Origin: Okeania hirsuta
GTDB taxonomy: Bacteria > Cyanobacteriota > Cyanobacteriia > Cyanobacteriales > Microcoleaceae
Assembly (NCBI RefSeq): GCF_003838195.1
Contig: NZ_RCBY01000004.1
Location: 27,721-91,720, forward strand
Reading direction: 5' to 3'
DNA: 64,000 bases
Part shown: one piece after another, positions 1-8,972 of the stretch
How positions within the stretch are numbered: the first letter of the stretch is position 1
Layout of the letters: each line of letters opens with the position of its first letter
Program-made: the position numbers and the translations under genes
The notes under the pieces: model-generated
What the model was told of the DNA's origin: nothing
The model's database searches: none
The model's input: only the letters and a program-made list of their open reading frames with translations

Positions 1-331
1 GTTTTGGCAAGCGACGGGATACAGTGCTATGGTCAGGTACTGGTAAATCTAAGTCCATCAATTGAAATATAGATTTGACAAAACCTTCGGTCTGTCGTCC
101 GGCCAGACTATACAAGGATTGCATAGTCACCATCAATTCAATGGCCGTGTCACTATAATTATTAGATGCTCCCCTACGTCCAGTTTTTTTCTGATTAAGC
201 CACTGCTCGATGGCCTCTGGAGTCAGCCAAAAAGTGAGACTCCCTCGCTGCTTTAAGGAGGCATCATACTCAGACCAGTTTTTGAGTCGATACAAGGACT
301 TGGAGTTGGATTTAGACTTACTCTTACTCAT
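1..331 (-). CDS. IS5-family transposase, 5' part, running off the left edge
   Basis: Reading the minus strand from the ATG at 331 gives an open frame of about 110 codons to the window edge. It starts MSKSKSKSNSKSLYRLKNW and contains SLTFWLTPEAIEQW and DHSTVSRR. This is the N-terminal layout of cyanobacterial IS5-type DDE transposases: a lysine/serine-rich start, a helical DNA-binding part, then a DDE domain beyond the edge. No stop or frameshift is seen in the visible part. Its terminal inverted repeat cannot be fixed from this side alone. The family call is by motif recognition. Confidence 0.8.
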   Translation of the reverse strand, partial: MSKSKSKSNSKSLYRLKNWSEYDASLKQRGSLTFWLTPEAIEQWLNQKKTGRRGASNNYSDTAIELMVTMQSLYSLAGRQTEGFVKSIFQLMDLDLPVPDHSTVSRRLPK

Positions 332-709
<378 letters not shown>

Positions 710-2944
710 CTAACTTTGCAGCGATTTATACAAAGATTCTAATTTAGCAGAAACATTTGGAGGTTTAGCCGTAAAACGAATATAAAAATTACCATTTTCT
801 CCTGATTTCTCTAAAACTTTGCCATAAACATCCTCACTTTCTTTTCCATCCCAGATAAAATTAAGCTTAATATTAATCAAAGCTGGTGGAAGATGATCTC
901 GTGTTTGCACAACCTGAATTTCTGCTTCTTTTTCTGATAATTTGATTAAGCTTCCTTTTTGCAAACAATCACCGACATTTTTGCCATCTAATACTACATA
1001 ATTTAGAGATATTGTTTCTGTGAGTGGGAGATAATGTTCTTCTTCTTTTGTCAAAAATAAATTATATTTACCATCAATACCAGCAACATCATAAATCGTA
1101 ATTGGTTTTTTAACTCCTTTTGGCATTACTTCTTTTTCATCATTAATTTTAATTATCGGTCCCACATTTTTTAAGGTTGTCTCAGAAATTAAAATTTGAC
1201 CACCTGTAGTATAAGATTCAATCCGATAAGTTAAATTTACCTGACTGCCTACCACACCATATTTTGTTCGTTTATCAGAGCCAATATTACCAACAACAAC
1301 CTCTCCAGTATTAATACCAATTCCCATTTCTAATGGCGGTAAACCCCATTCTTTCATCTGTTTATTCACAGGTTCCATAGCTAATTGCATATCAATAGCA
1401 CAAGCAACAGCTCTTACCGGGTCGTCTTCTCTAGTTATAGGGGCACCGAATAAAACCAAAATTCCATCCCCCATAAACTCATCAATAGTTCCCTGATACT
1501 TAGTAATTACATCTGCCATATATCCCAGATAAAAGTTAAGAATTTTCACAACTTCTTCTGGTGTTATACGTTCTGATGTGGCAGTAAATCCTCTTAAATC
1601 GGAAGTTAAAATTGTGATGTTTCGGCGTTCACCTCCTAGCTTTAATCCTCCTGGACTTTCTAATAAAGTAGCCACTACTTCATCAGTTAAATAACGACCA
1701 AAAGTTTTGCGAATATCTTGTGCAGTACGAGCAATATAAGTTGTAATTGTAACTGCTGATCCAGTCAGACCTAAAAACGCAGGAATTACTGGCAACCACC
1801 AATTCCATACAAAAGCAGTATAGGTGCTAGCGAATAAGACTATACCTGAAGCGAACATTGTCAAGACTTTCCAAATAGAAAAATAGCTAACACCACCAGC
1901 AGTACGCCATTTCCAAGTTGTAGCTGCTCCCACCAAAGACCAGAATAAAATCCACGCCCACTCAAGAGGTTCCCCCCAAATCTGAATCAGAGAACGACCA
2001 TCCATAGCAGAACTAATTAGTTGACTGATTAGATTAGCATGAACTTCTACCCCACTCATGGGTTCTAGAGTTGTAATTAAGTTACTACTGTAGGGAGTAG
2101 AAAATAAATCATTAAAGCCTTCACTGACTGCTCCAATCAAGATGATGCGATCGCGACCCCAATCAGCAGGCACTCTGTCTTCAAGAATATCCATCATGGA
2201 AACAATCTCAAAGTAACGACTCGGACCCCGGTAGTTTAAAAGCATTAAATAACCACCTGCATCTGCTCTAATATAACCACCATCATTGGCTTCAAATGGC
2301 TCTATTATTGTCTTTCCTAGCTGAAATTTGTCACCATCAATTTTCTCTAGACTAATATCAAGAGTATCTAAATAACGCAAAGCAATATGAGAAGCAAAAC
2401 TCCAGACATTTTCTCCGTTTTGTAGCGTGATATATAAATAGCCTCGTCGAATTTTTTTATCTGGGTCTACCTTTACATCATTAGCACCTGCTTGATGATT
2501 AGTTTCCAGAGCTGGTGGTGCTTCTAATACGTCATTTTGCCTTTCCCCCACTACTTTTTTAATTCCTACCAAGTTGGAGGTAGACTGGAATACTTTCACT
2601 AAGTCCTGATGGCCAGGTTCTACAGGTAAGTCTCGATAAATGTCTAAACCAATAACTTTTGGCTCCATTGCTTTTAATTTATTCAGCAATTTAGCGTAAA
2701 TAGCGTCAGGAAAAATTGGCTGCCCGACTGCTCTGACATCATCTTCATTAATACCTACAATCACAATGCGATTGTCTGGACTCTCCAAAGGCCGTAATCG
2801 CATATATTGGTCATAAGTTGCCCATTCCCAAGCTTGTAGTAAGCCAAGAAAACGTAGTATAATTACTAACCCTGTTACGGTGGGGGCGGTAATCCATACA
2901 CCATACCACTGATAAAAAAAATTCTTGCATTTATTCCATAACAT
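710..2944 (-). CDS. CHASE2-domain class III adenylate/guanylate cyclase
   Basis: This is a membrane-bound receptor cyclase that makes cyclic nucleotide from NTP under control of an extracytoplasmic sensor. One N-terminal membrane segment (about 18-38) is followed by a CHASE2 sensor (about 40-330), three membrane segments (about 335-412) and a class III cyclase domain (about 435-595). The metal aspartates are in TSDLRGFT and DEFMGDG. The residue usually Lys in adenylate cyclases (KxxGD) is Glu here, and the partner Asp position is Gly (KYGVVGS), so substrate specificity is uncertain. About 105 further residues form a beta-rich tail, possibly PilZ-like (inference). The DUF928 gene lies upstream on the same strand, a pairing common in cyanobacteria. 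Confidence 0.88.
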   Translation of the reverse strand: MLWNKCKNFFYQWYGVWITAPTVTGLVIILRFLGLLQAWEWATYDQYMRLRPLESPDNRIVIVGINEDDVRAVGQPIFPDAIYAKLLNKLKAMEPKVIGLDIYRDLPVEPGHQDLVKVFQSTSNLVGIKKVVGERQNDVLEAPPALETNHQAGANDVKVDPDKKIRRGYLYITLQNGENVWSFASHIALRYLDTLDISLEKIDGDKFQLGKTIIEPFEANDGGYIRADAGGYLMLLNYRGPSRYFEIVSMMDILEDRVPADWGRDRIILIGAVSEGFNDLFSTPYSSNLITTLEPMSGVEVHANLISQLISSAMDGRSLIQIWGEPLEWAWILFWSLVGAATTWKWRTAGGVSYFSIWKVLTMFASGIVLFASTYTAFVWNWWLPVIPAFLGLTGSAVTITTYIARTAQDIRKTFGRYLTDEVVATLLESPGGLKLGGERRNITILTSDLRGFTATSERITPEEVVKILNFYLGYMADVITKYQGTIDEFMGDGILVLFGAPITREDDPVRAVACAIDMQLAMEPVNKQMKEWGLPPLEMGIGINTGEVVVGNIGSDKRTKYGVVGSQVNLTYRIESYTTGGQILISETTLKNVGPIIKINDEKEVMPKGVKKPITIYDVAGIDGKYNLFLTKEEEHYLPLTETISLNYVVLDGKNVGDCLQKGSLIKLSEKEAEIQVVQTRDHLPPALINIKLNFIWDGKESEDVYGKVLEKSGENGNFYIRFTAKPPNVSAKLESLYKSLQS

Positions 2945-3093
2945 TGGTGTAAGCTGCTCTGTAGAAATTAAAAGTTTTTGGGGGAGGGTAAAAAAAAACA
3001 GATCTATCTGCCCACCTTTACCATGAAATCAATGTGAGAGTAGTTTACCAGACTCAACTTAGTTACTGACAGCTATTTCAATGCTAACTTAAT

Positions 3094-3834
3094 TTATTCT
3101 TCTACTTGACAGCAGGGTGCAAAGGGTTCAGAAGCAATCTCGTGTAATCCTACTGATGTGAGTAATTCTTCCCACTCTGTTGGGTAAGAATTGCGTAACT
3201 CGGCCACGGTAGCGATCGTTTCATTCCAAATCTTTGCTTTTGCATATATTTCTGCTTGTTCAAGGGGACTAGCATTTTTTAAGCTATTTTCTAAGTCTGA
3301 ACTGATTTCTACTTTTTTGACAATTCCTTCAACAGATTCGTTAGCACTGTGATCCCATTCATCGCAAATCATAGCAAATCTCCAAGTATATTCTTTATTA
3401 GTTGTCAAACTTACATTTTTTGGCAGGGCAAGTTTCACAATACCAGAAGTCTCGGAAATATCTAATTTAGTTAAATAGATGCTCTTACCTGATTTATCAA
3501 ATACTTCAAATTCTGCTGACTCTGCTTTGTGTTCGGGAACATACACGAAAAACTTGGGATGATCGGCAACTGTTGTTCCGACATTATCTCCTGGCATTAA
3601 GGCTGTCAATTTGGTTTGACCAGGAGTACAGTAGGATTCTGGAGCGCGAGTACCCCCACCTCTTGTTCTTCCTGAGCTTGCTCTTTGTGGCCCAGAAGGA
3701 AATTCTACACTAATCAACAATTCTGCGGTTGACTGTGCTTGTACTAACTGCACGCCTGAAAAAGTTACAATAATTGGGGATGTAGCTAAAGCCAAAAGTC
3801 CCCAAAACTTGATATTTTGCCTCGCCATAATCAA
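3094..3834 (-). CDS. DUF928 family exported protein
   Basis: The 246-residue protein has an N-terminal hydrophobic signal segment (about 10-33, ending near VQAQ) and is probably exported to the periplasm. The body has the DUF928 pattern: a Gly/Arg-rich stretch, YCTPGQTKLTALMPG, a beta-sandwich-like middle and a helical C-terminus ending in a CC pair. The function of DUF928 is unknown. It lies about 150 bp upstream of the CHASE2 cyclase on the same strand, so a shared role in extracytoplasmic sensing is plausible but inferred. Confidence 0.8.
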   Translation of the reverse strand: MIMARQNIKFWGLLALATSPIIVTFSGVQLVQAQSTAELLISVEFPSGPQRASSGRTRGGGTRAPESYCTPGQTKLTALMPGDNVGTTVADHPKFFVYVPEHKAESAEFEVFDKSGKSIYLTKLDISETSGIVKLALPKNVSLTTNKEYTWRFAMICDEWDHSANESVEGIVKKVEISSDLENSLKNASPLEQAEIYAKAKIWNETIATVAELRNSYPTEWEELLTSVGLHEIASEPFAPCCQVEE

Positions 3835-5212
3835 TGATATCTCCTTTTTTTGATATTTTCACTATTTCGTATAATTTTAACATATCTCTAAATCAGTTTT
3901 TATCGATATATTAATTTACTTCATACTTTTAATTATTTATCTTTGATAGATTATTACTGATAATTAATCTGAGATGCAGTTGAATTTTTATACATGAAGT
4001 GATTAGAGGTCAGGAAAAAGAATAGAGTCAAGAAGGATAGGGCAGAATAAACTTTTTTGAAAGCTCATTAAGCGGACATGATATAACCTATTAAATATTG
4101 CTAATCAATAGAAAAAACCACAAAAAATATTTACGCTATATCTTGCAGTAGAGGAGTGAGAAGATCAAAAAATTGTTGTAATTTGTTCTTCATATACTAA
4201 CTTAAAGATCGATATAGCAATCCTAAATAGATCGTGACAAATCAAAAAGTAAATAAAAAAACTGAAACTCTTACCTGTTCTCTGTTCCCAGTTAAGTGTT
4301 CCCTAAAAAGCAGTAAGATTTTTGACACGAATAAAATAGGATTGCTATATCAGCAACCAAAAGGAAAAAAGATTAAATTTTGATCTTGATAAAAAAGTTT
4401 ATGGATAGAGGTAAAGTCCTACTAAATTTTTCCAGTAATTTCCTCTAAAACTAACATTTTTTTGGGAAAATTCTATATTTAGCGAAATTGGATTTGTTGG
4501 ATTTGATATACTAAGTAAGGGATCATCAGAAAGTAAATCTAAAATAGATCTGAGAGGATAGGCAAACTGATTAAGTATAGTCATCAAGGAAGACAAAATA
4601 GAACAACATTTAGGAAAATCTTGATTTGTTGGTGTAGCTACCATTTGAATCAGTGAACAGTTAACAATTATTTAATTAGCATTCTGGGGAGGAACTGCGG
4701 AATTCAGGTGTATGATGGAAAATGAGCAACCCGCCACAAAGGTGCAGCACGCACTTTTCAAGCAGAAACGTGGGGGTATTAACCTGTTAAAAATATTAAC
4801 TGTTAACTGATGAGTGATAAATAACATCTTTAAATACTGAGTTAATTGACAATATCTCACAAAAATTTTTAACAATAGTCTGTTTTTTTAGGAGATGTAT
4901 TATATCAAGTTGTTAGTGATGTATACAAAAATTGTCTACTTATCCGGCCTCTCTTTTTGAATAGTCCCAATCTGGTGAAAAGATAGTTAAGCTACTCTAT
5001 ATAAATACAGCTTTTTATTTGGGCAAAGTATATATTCTAGCTTAAAGGTAGCAATGCAAAGGTTATTTTCCTTAAAGTGAAAAAAGCTGTAAATACTTTT
5101 CACATATTCTCTCAAATCAGGCTAGTAATTATTATTCAAAGCCATTAATATTTTGAGTCTGTCGCTCAAACAACCTGACATTTACAGTAGCAGATTTAAG
5201 AAATGAGGTAGT
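3835..5212. other. Long intergenic region
   Basis: It holds an inverted-repeat element (4211-4351), a lone end motif CGGACATGATATAA near 4075 belonging to the TATCATGTCC family, and AT-rich filler. Two short minus-strand open frames (4399-4644 and 4672-4875) show no ribosome binding site or recognisable motif and are not called as genes. Confidence 0.5.
4211..4351. repeat. MITE-like element, GATATAGCAATCCT ends
   Basis: The left end GATATAGCAATCCT and right end AGGATTGCTATATC form a perfect 14-bp inverted repeat enclosing about 140 bp with no coding capacity. Related elements with TATAGCAAT/ATTGCTATA ends lie at 10572-10695 and 39883-40036. Confidence 0.75.
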
Positions 5213-5506
5213 ATGACTATTTTATTATTAAAACAACTCGGTTTGATTTCTGTTATACCTATATTTTTAATAATATCTTTTGAGTATCCTTCTTTGTCAA
5301 AAAATTATACTCAAAATCAAAAAATCTCAGATCATGAAGCAAACAATATATTAAAACTGAACAAACCTCAATCTACTAAACTTCAAAATCAACCTGCTAA
5401 TAAATATCTAAAAAATAGAATAGAAGTATCTGAAAATGGATGTATAATTAAGAACTTGAGATTGAGAAATGGTATGAAGATCAAAATAAGACAAAATTGC
5501 AATTAA
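5213..5506 (+). CDS. Small secreted hypothetical protein
   Basis: The 97-residue frame begins at an ATG preceded by GAGGTAGT. The first 30 or so residues are a hydrophobic signal-like segment (LLLKQLGLISVIPIFLIIS). The remainder is basic and Asn/Lys-rich, with two cysteines in the C-terminal part (ENGC and QNCN) that could form a disulfide after export. I do not recognise the family. It stands alone in a long non-coding stretch, so it may not be expressed. Confidence 0.45.
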   Translation: MTILLLKQLGLISVIPIFLIISFEYPSLSKNYTQNQKISDHEANNILKLNKPQSTKLQNQPANKYLKNRIEVSENGCIIKNLRLRNGMKIKIRQNCN

Positions 5507-5949
5507 GTGAAATTTAAAAAAAATCAGGTTTGAAGAAGGAGTCAGGTAGGGGAGCCGTCGGATTGGTGACGTACAGGAGTCATAAAAATGTGGTCTATGG
5601 GGATTCTAACCCCAGCAACCACATTTGCACCACAGGTGATGATGGGTTATTAAACCCATAAGGGATAAAGATAAATAATACAAGTATTTTACAGCCAAAA
5701 ATAAGGAATTAAATTAAATTTACCGATCATTATTGAAGTCTTAAAAAGTCAAATAATACTCTAGTAATAGCAATTTAAAAAAGTAAGACTTAACAATAAA
5801 TTTAAGTAGGCAATAAACCTTTTTAAGCCTAATGTTGTTGGTATCCAAAAAATAATTAAATATTTTAAATACTACCCATTTTAACTTGCCATTAGAATTA
5901 GAATATATTTGTTGACTGCAATATCCGAATTCAGCAAGGTAATGCAACT
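5507..5949. other. Intergenic region with dispersed repeat
   Basis: About 5537-5665 carries GGGGATTCTAACCCC and AACCCATAAGGG, the inverted counterpart of the repeat at about 445-545. The rest is AT-rich. A short minus-strand frame at 5741-5947 looks accidental. Confidence 0.5.
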
Positions 5950-7245
5950 ATGACACAAACACCACCACCTCGTCCCCCAGCTCCTCGTCCTCCAGGAGGC
6001 CGTGGTTTACCGCGTCCCCCAGCTCCACCTAGTCCACCAGCAGCAAGAAGACCGCCAACATCTCCTCCAACTTCTGCCGATCCTCCAGCATCATCAACAC
6101 CTGTTTCTCAACAACTAATTCCTCCAACGGAAACAGCACCAGTACCTCAAATAGCAACTCCTGGTAGTCCACAACTGGGTTATGGACAAATTCCGCTGAC
6201 AGATATTGTCCGGCGAGCTAATCAAGAAGGTGTTTCAGATGTTCATTTAGGGGTGAAAGAAATACCACGGTTCCGCAAACTTGGAGACCTTCTACCGCTT
6301 GAATATCCAGAAACTGACTTGAACACCTTTATGTTTTGGTTGCGAGAAATTCTTACAGATGAAGAAATTCGTCGATTCCAAGAAAATCTTGACTTTGATG
6401 GTGCTGCGGACTTAGGTTTTGTCAGGATTAGGATTAGCTTGTTTGACTCTCTTGCAGGTCCAGGGATGGTTTTACGACTGATTGGATCTAAAATCCTAAC
6501 TATGGAACAACTTAAATTGCCAGGAGTCTTGAAGAAAGTCTGCCATTACCATAAAGGGTTAATTTTGGTGACCGGACCTACAGGTTGTGGTAAGTCCACC
6601 ACCATGGCGGCGATGATTGATTATATGAACAATACTTTTCCTTATCATGTCATCACTATCGAAGACCCTGTAGAATTTGTCCATGAAAGCCGAAAATGTT
6701 TGATCAAGCACCGGGAAGTAGGTAGACATACTCTAAAATTCTTCAATGCTCTTAAAGGTGCTCTCCGTCAAGACCCTGACTTAATGTTAGTAGGGGAAAT
6801 TCGAGATAAGGAAACGGTGGGAATTGCAATTAAAGCTGCTTCTACAGGACATTTGGTGATGGGAACATTGCACACCAACAGTGCCATCAAGACTCTGACT
6901 CGTATTTTGGATATGTTTTCTGCTGAGGAGCAACCAGCGATTAAATTAGCTCTTTCAGAAATTCTGGTAGCAATTATTGCTCAGTTGTTGTGCAAAACTA
7001 CTGATGGTAAGCGGGCAGCTTTCCATGACATTTTGATTAATACTGATGTAATTAAGGAATATATTATTAAAGACCAGTATGAAGACATTAACCAAATTAT
7101 GCTCAAAGATACTTATGAAGGTATGATTACTATGAATAGGTCTTTGTTTGAGCTTTACCAAGAAGGTCGAATTACAGAAGAAACAGCAATAGATCAATCT
7201 CCTTACCCAAATGAAATGGCTATGATGTTACGAGGTAGAATTTAA
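5950..7245 (+). CDS. pilT: Type IV pilus retraction ATPase PilT
   Basis: This is a hexameric cytoplasmic ATPase that drives pilus disassembly, giving twitching motility and DNA uptake. After an unusual proline-rich N-terminal tail (about residues 4-75) comes the secretion-ATPase core. Walker A is GPTGCGKSTT, the Asp box TIEDPVEFVHE, Walker B LMLVGEIRD and the His box GHLVMGTLHT. The 431-residue length exceeds simple PilT proteins because of the tail. Cyanobacteria usually have two PilT paralogues and I cannot say which this is. The KaiB-like gene follows about 135 bp downstream on the same strand. Confidence 0.9.
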   Translation: MTQTPPPRPPAPRPPGGRGLPRPPAPPSPPAARRPPTSPPTSADPPASSTPVSQQLIPPTETAPVPQIATPGSPQLGYGQIPLTDIVRRANQEGVSDVHLGVKEIPRFRKLGDLLPLEYPETDLNTFMFWLREILTDEEIRRFQENLDFDGAADLGFVRIRISLFDSLAGPGMVLRLIGSKILTMEQLKLPGVLKKVCHYHKGLILVTGPTGCGKSTTMAAMIDYMNNTFPYHVITIEDPVEFVHESRKCLIKHREVGRHTLKFFNALKGALRQDPDLMLVGEIRDKETVGIAIKAASTGHLVMGTLHTNSAIKTLTRILDMFSAEEQPAIKLALSEILVAIIAQLLCKTTDGKRAAFHDILINTDVIKEYIIKDQYEDINQIMLKDTYEGMITMNRSLFELYQEGRITEETAIDQSPYPNEMAMMLRGRI

Positions 7246-7380
7246 AAAGATTGTGAAGTTTTAAATTTTAAGTTCTCAGGATGAACTAGAGTATAAGTTA
7301 AGGTTACAGTTTTAAGTTAAGCTAATGCCTTAAGCAGTTGAGTTTAATGGAAAAACTCAAAAGTCTGTAGTCGATCCTAA

Positions 7381-8169
7381 TTGATTTTCTTGAAACCAGC
7401 TCCAGTAAAATTTCCCCTGTTGTTCAAGGGTATTGCCTTGTTTACACCTGGGGGAGATTTAATTTATTGTATAGACCCAAGTAAACAAAATCGATGGCAT
7501 CTACACCTCTGTGTAGAGCTACAAGAAATATTGGGGTTATCAGAACCACCTCATTTCTTAATACCAGGATACACTGCAACTATTGATAAATGGTTAGACC
7601 ATCGCACTCAAAAAGTCCAAGTTTCTGCTGAAGCTTATGCTCCAGTCTTAAGATATCAGATATTACTTAATGCCATTTTTAAGACTGATGACTTGATTTG
7701 GCAACCTGCTCCTTGGTCAGAGGAATTTTGTAATCCAATGGTAATTGCTAGTTATTACGACCAGTTTTCTCAACTCTGGGAAAATCATGACCTTGTTGTA
7801 CATCTTGAGCAGCAAGAGGTTAATCTGGATTCAACTCCAGAGAAATTTTTGACCTCCAGTCTCGACCTACAACTAGAAAAACCAAAAGTTCAAGGGTCTG
7901 TTCTTCGCTTATTTGTATCGGGTAACAATATTGGCACTGAGCGGACTCTCAAGAGTCTGCACCAAATATTAGAAAAGTCTCTTTCTCATCCTTATACTTT
8001 AAAGGTAATAGATGTGTTGCAAAATCCGGAACAAGCTGAAGCAGATCAAATTACTGCTACTCCTACGCTGATTAGGGTTTGGCCTCTACCTGTGCGGAGA
8101 ATTGTTGGGGAATTTAATGATGTGGAAAAAATTATTAAGTTGTTGGAAGGTGTTAATTCTAGATTTTAA
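7381..8169 (+). CDS. Protein with C-terminal KaiB-like domain
   Basis: The 262-residue frame must start at a rare codon. A stop lies immediately before the TTG at 7381 and the first in-frame ATG is far inside. Residues about 1-165 form an alpha/beta region I do not recognise. Residues about 170-260 resemble the thioredoxin-like fold of KaiB and the SasA sensor (VLRLFVSGNN, LKVIDVLQNPEQAEADQI, TPTLIRVWPLPVRRIVG). It is therefore a larger relative of KaiB and not KaiB itself. A clock or redox role is not shown. It lies downstream of pilT and may be co-transcribed with it. Confidence 0.7.
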   Translation: MIFLKPAPVKFPLLFKGIALFTPGGDLIYCIDPSKQNRWHLHLCVELQEILGLSEPPHFLIPGYTATIDKWLDHRTQKVQVSAEAYAPVLRYQILLNAIFKTDDLIWQPAPWSEEFCNPMVIASYYDQFSQLWENHDLVVHLEQQEVNLDSTPEKFLTSSLDLQLEKPKVQGSVLRLFVSGNNIGTERTLKSLHQILEKSLSHPYTLKVIDVLQNPEQAEADQITATPTLIRVWPLPVRRIVGEFNDVEKIIKLLEGVNSRF

Positions 8170-8296
8170 ATGTTAGATTTTTTTAGCGTTTGGTAGTAAA
8201 ACTTTTCAAATTTATAGTGCTACGCGCTAGGGAATAGGGAACAGGGAATAGCAAACTGTCAAAGGGTTTTAGCATTGAAAAATGTCCTAAGAGACT

Positions 8297-8424
8297 GTTT
8301 GTAAAGTTTTGTAGTATACAATGATTGACCTTTAAACTGTAACAACTTGGTTATTTATCCCAGATTTATAGGCTGAAATACCCAATTTGCCAGGGGTAAA
8401 AACACTTCATAATTCTTTACAAAC
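8297..8424. repeat. MITE-like element, GTTTGTAAAG ends
   Basis: GTTTGTAAAG at 8297-8306 and CTTTACAAAC at 8415-8424 form a perfect 10-bp inverted repeat around about 108 bp of non-coding DNA. No other full copy was seen in the window. Confidence 0.5.
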
Positions 8425-8690
8425 GACCTCTAACCAATTCTTGTAGTGCTATAGTATGAAACAACCTATGACATTCCAGCAGCTAAGATGAATTTTTTAG
8501 TTGCTGGTAATGCTTGTATACTAACAATTCACTAACTACGGCTTGCTGATTAAATCTAAAAGCATTGACATATAAAGACAAGTGCCTTTTTGGGGTCGAA
8601 AAAAGTGTCTGGTTTTCAGCTCTTCATACTCATGCATGGAGCGTATTTTAGGCTCATAGTTGGGCAGAAAAATCATTCTTACAATTGTTA

Positions 8691-8866
8691 TATCATGTCC
8701 GCTTAATTAGTGATAATACAGTTTTTAGGTTGTAGGTTGTAGGCGTTATATAGAATCCGGTTATATAGTATATGTTTATAACTATACTTAAAGCCTTCAA
8801 TCTCCCCTACTCCCCTACTCCTCTACTCCCCCGAACTATATAATAAGTGTTCAACCGGATTTGATA
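8691..8866. repeat. TATC-family MITE with mixed ends and TTA duplication
   Basis: The left end is TATCATGTCCG and the right end CCGGATTTGATA, so the element combines the two end variants seen elsewhere in the window. TTA lies directly outside both ends (8688-8690 and 8867-8869), consistent with a 3-bp target duplication. The inside carries short simple repeats (TAGGTTGTAGGTTGTAG, CTCCCCTACTCC). Confidence 0.75.
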
Positions 8867-8899
8867 TTACTCCTACCTTCTCGCTCCCGATCCATTTCT

Positions 8900-8934
8900 C
8901 CCCTCCTGGGAGGGGGAGGGGCGAGGGGTGGGTT
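8900..8934. repeat. 35-bp G/C-rich dispersed repeat (three copies)
   Basis: The core CCCCTCCTGGGAGGGGGAGG followed by GGCGAGGGGTGGGTT is found essentially identical at 8900-8934, 29067-29101 and 32244-32278. It contains a CCTCC/GGAGG hairpin and several G-runs, far richer in G than the surroundings. All copies lie in gene-free DNA near other repeats. Confidence 0.75.
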
Positions 8935-8972
8935 GTCTCCTACCTCTACTACAAGACTTTTGAGCGCAAACC

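Noticed and set aside
4399..4875. Two short minus-strand open frames
   Set aside because: No ribosome binding site, no recognisable motif, and biased composition in an AT-rich spacer. They probably arose by chance.
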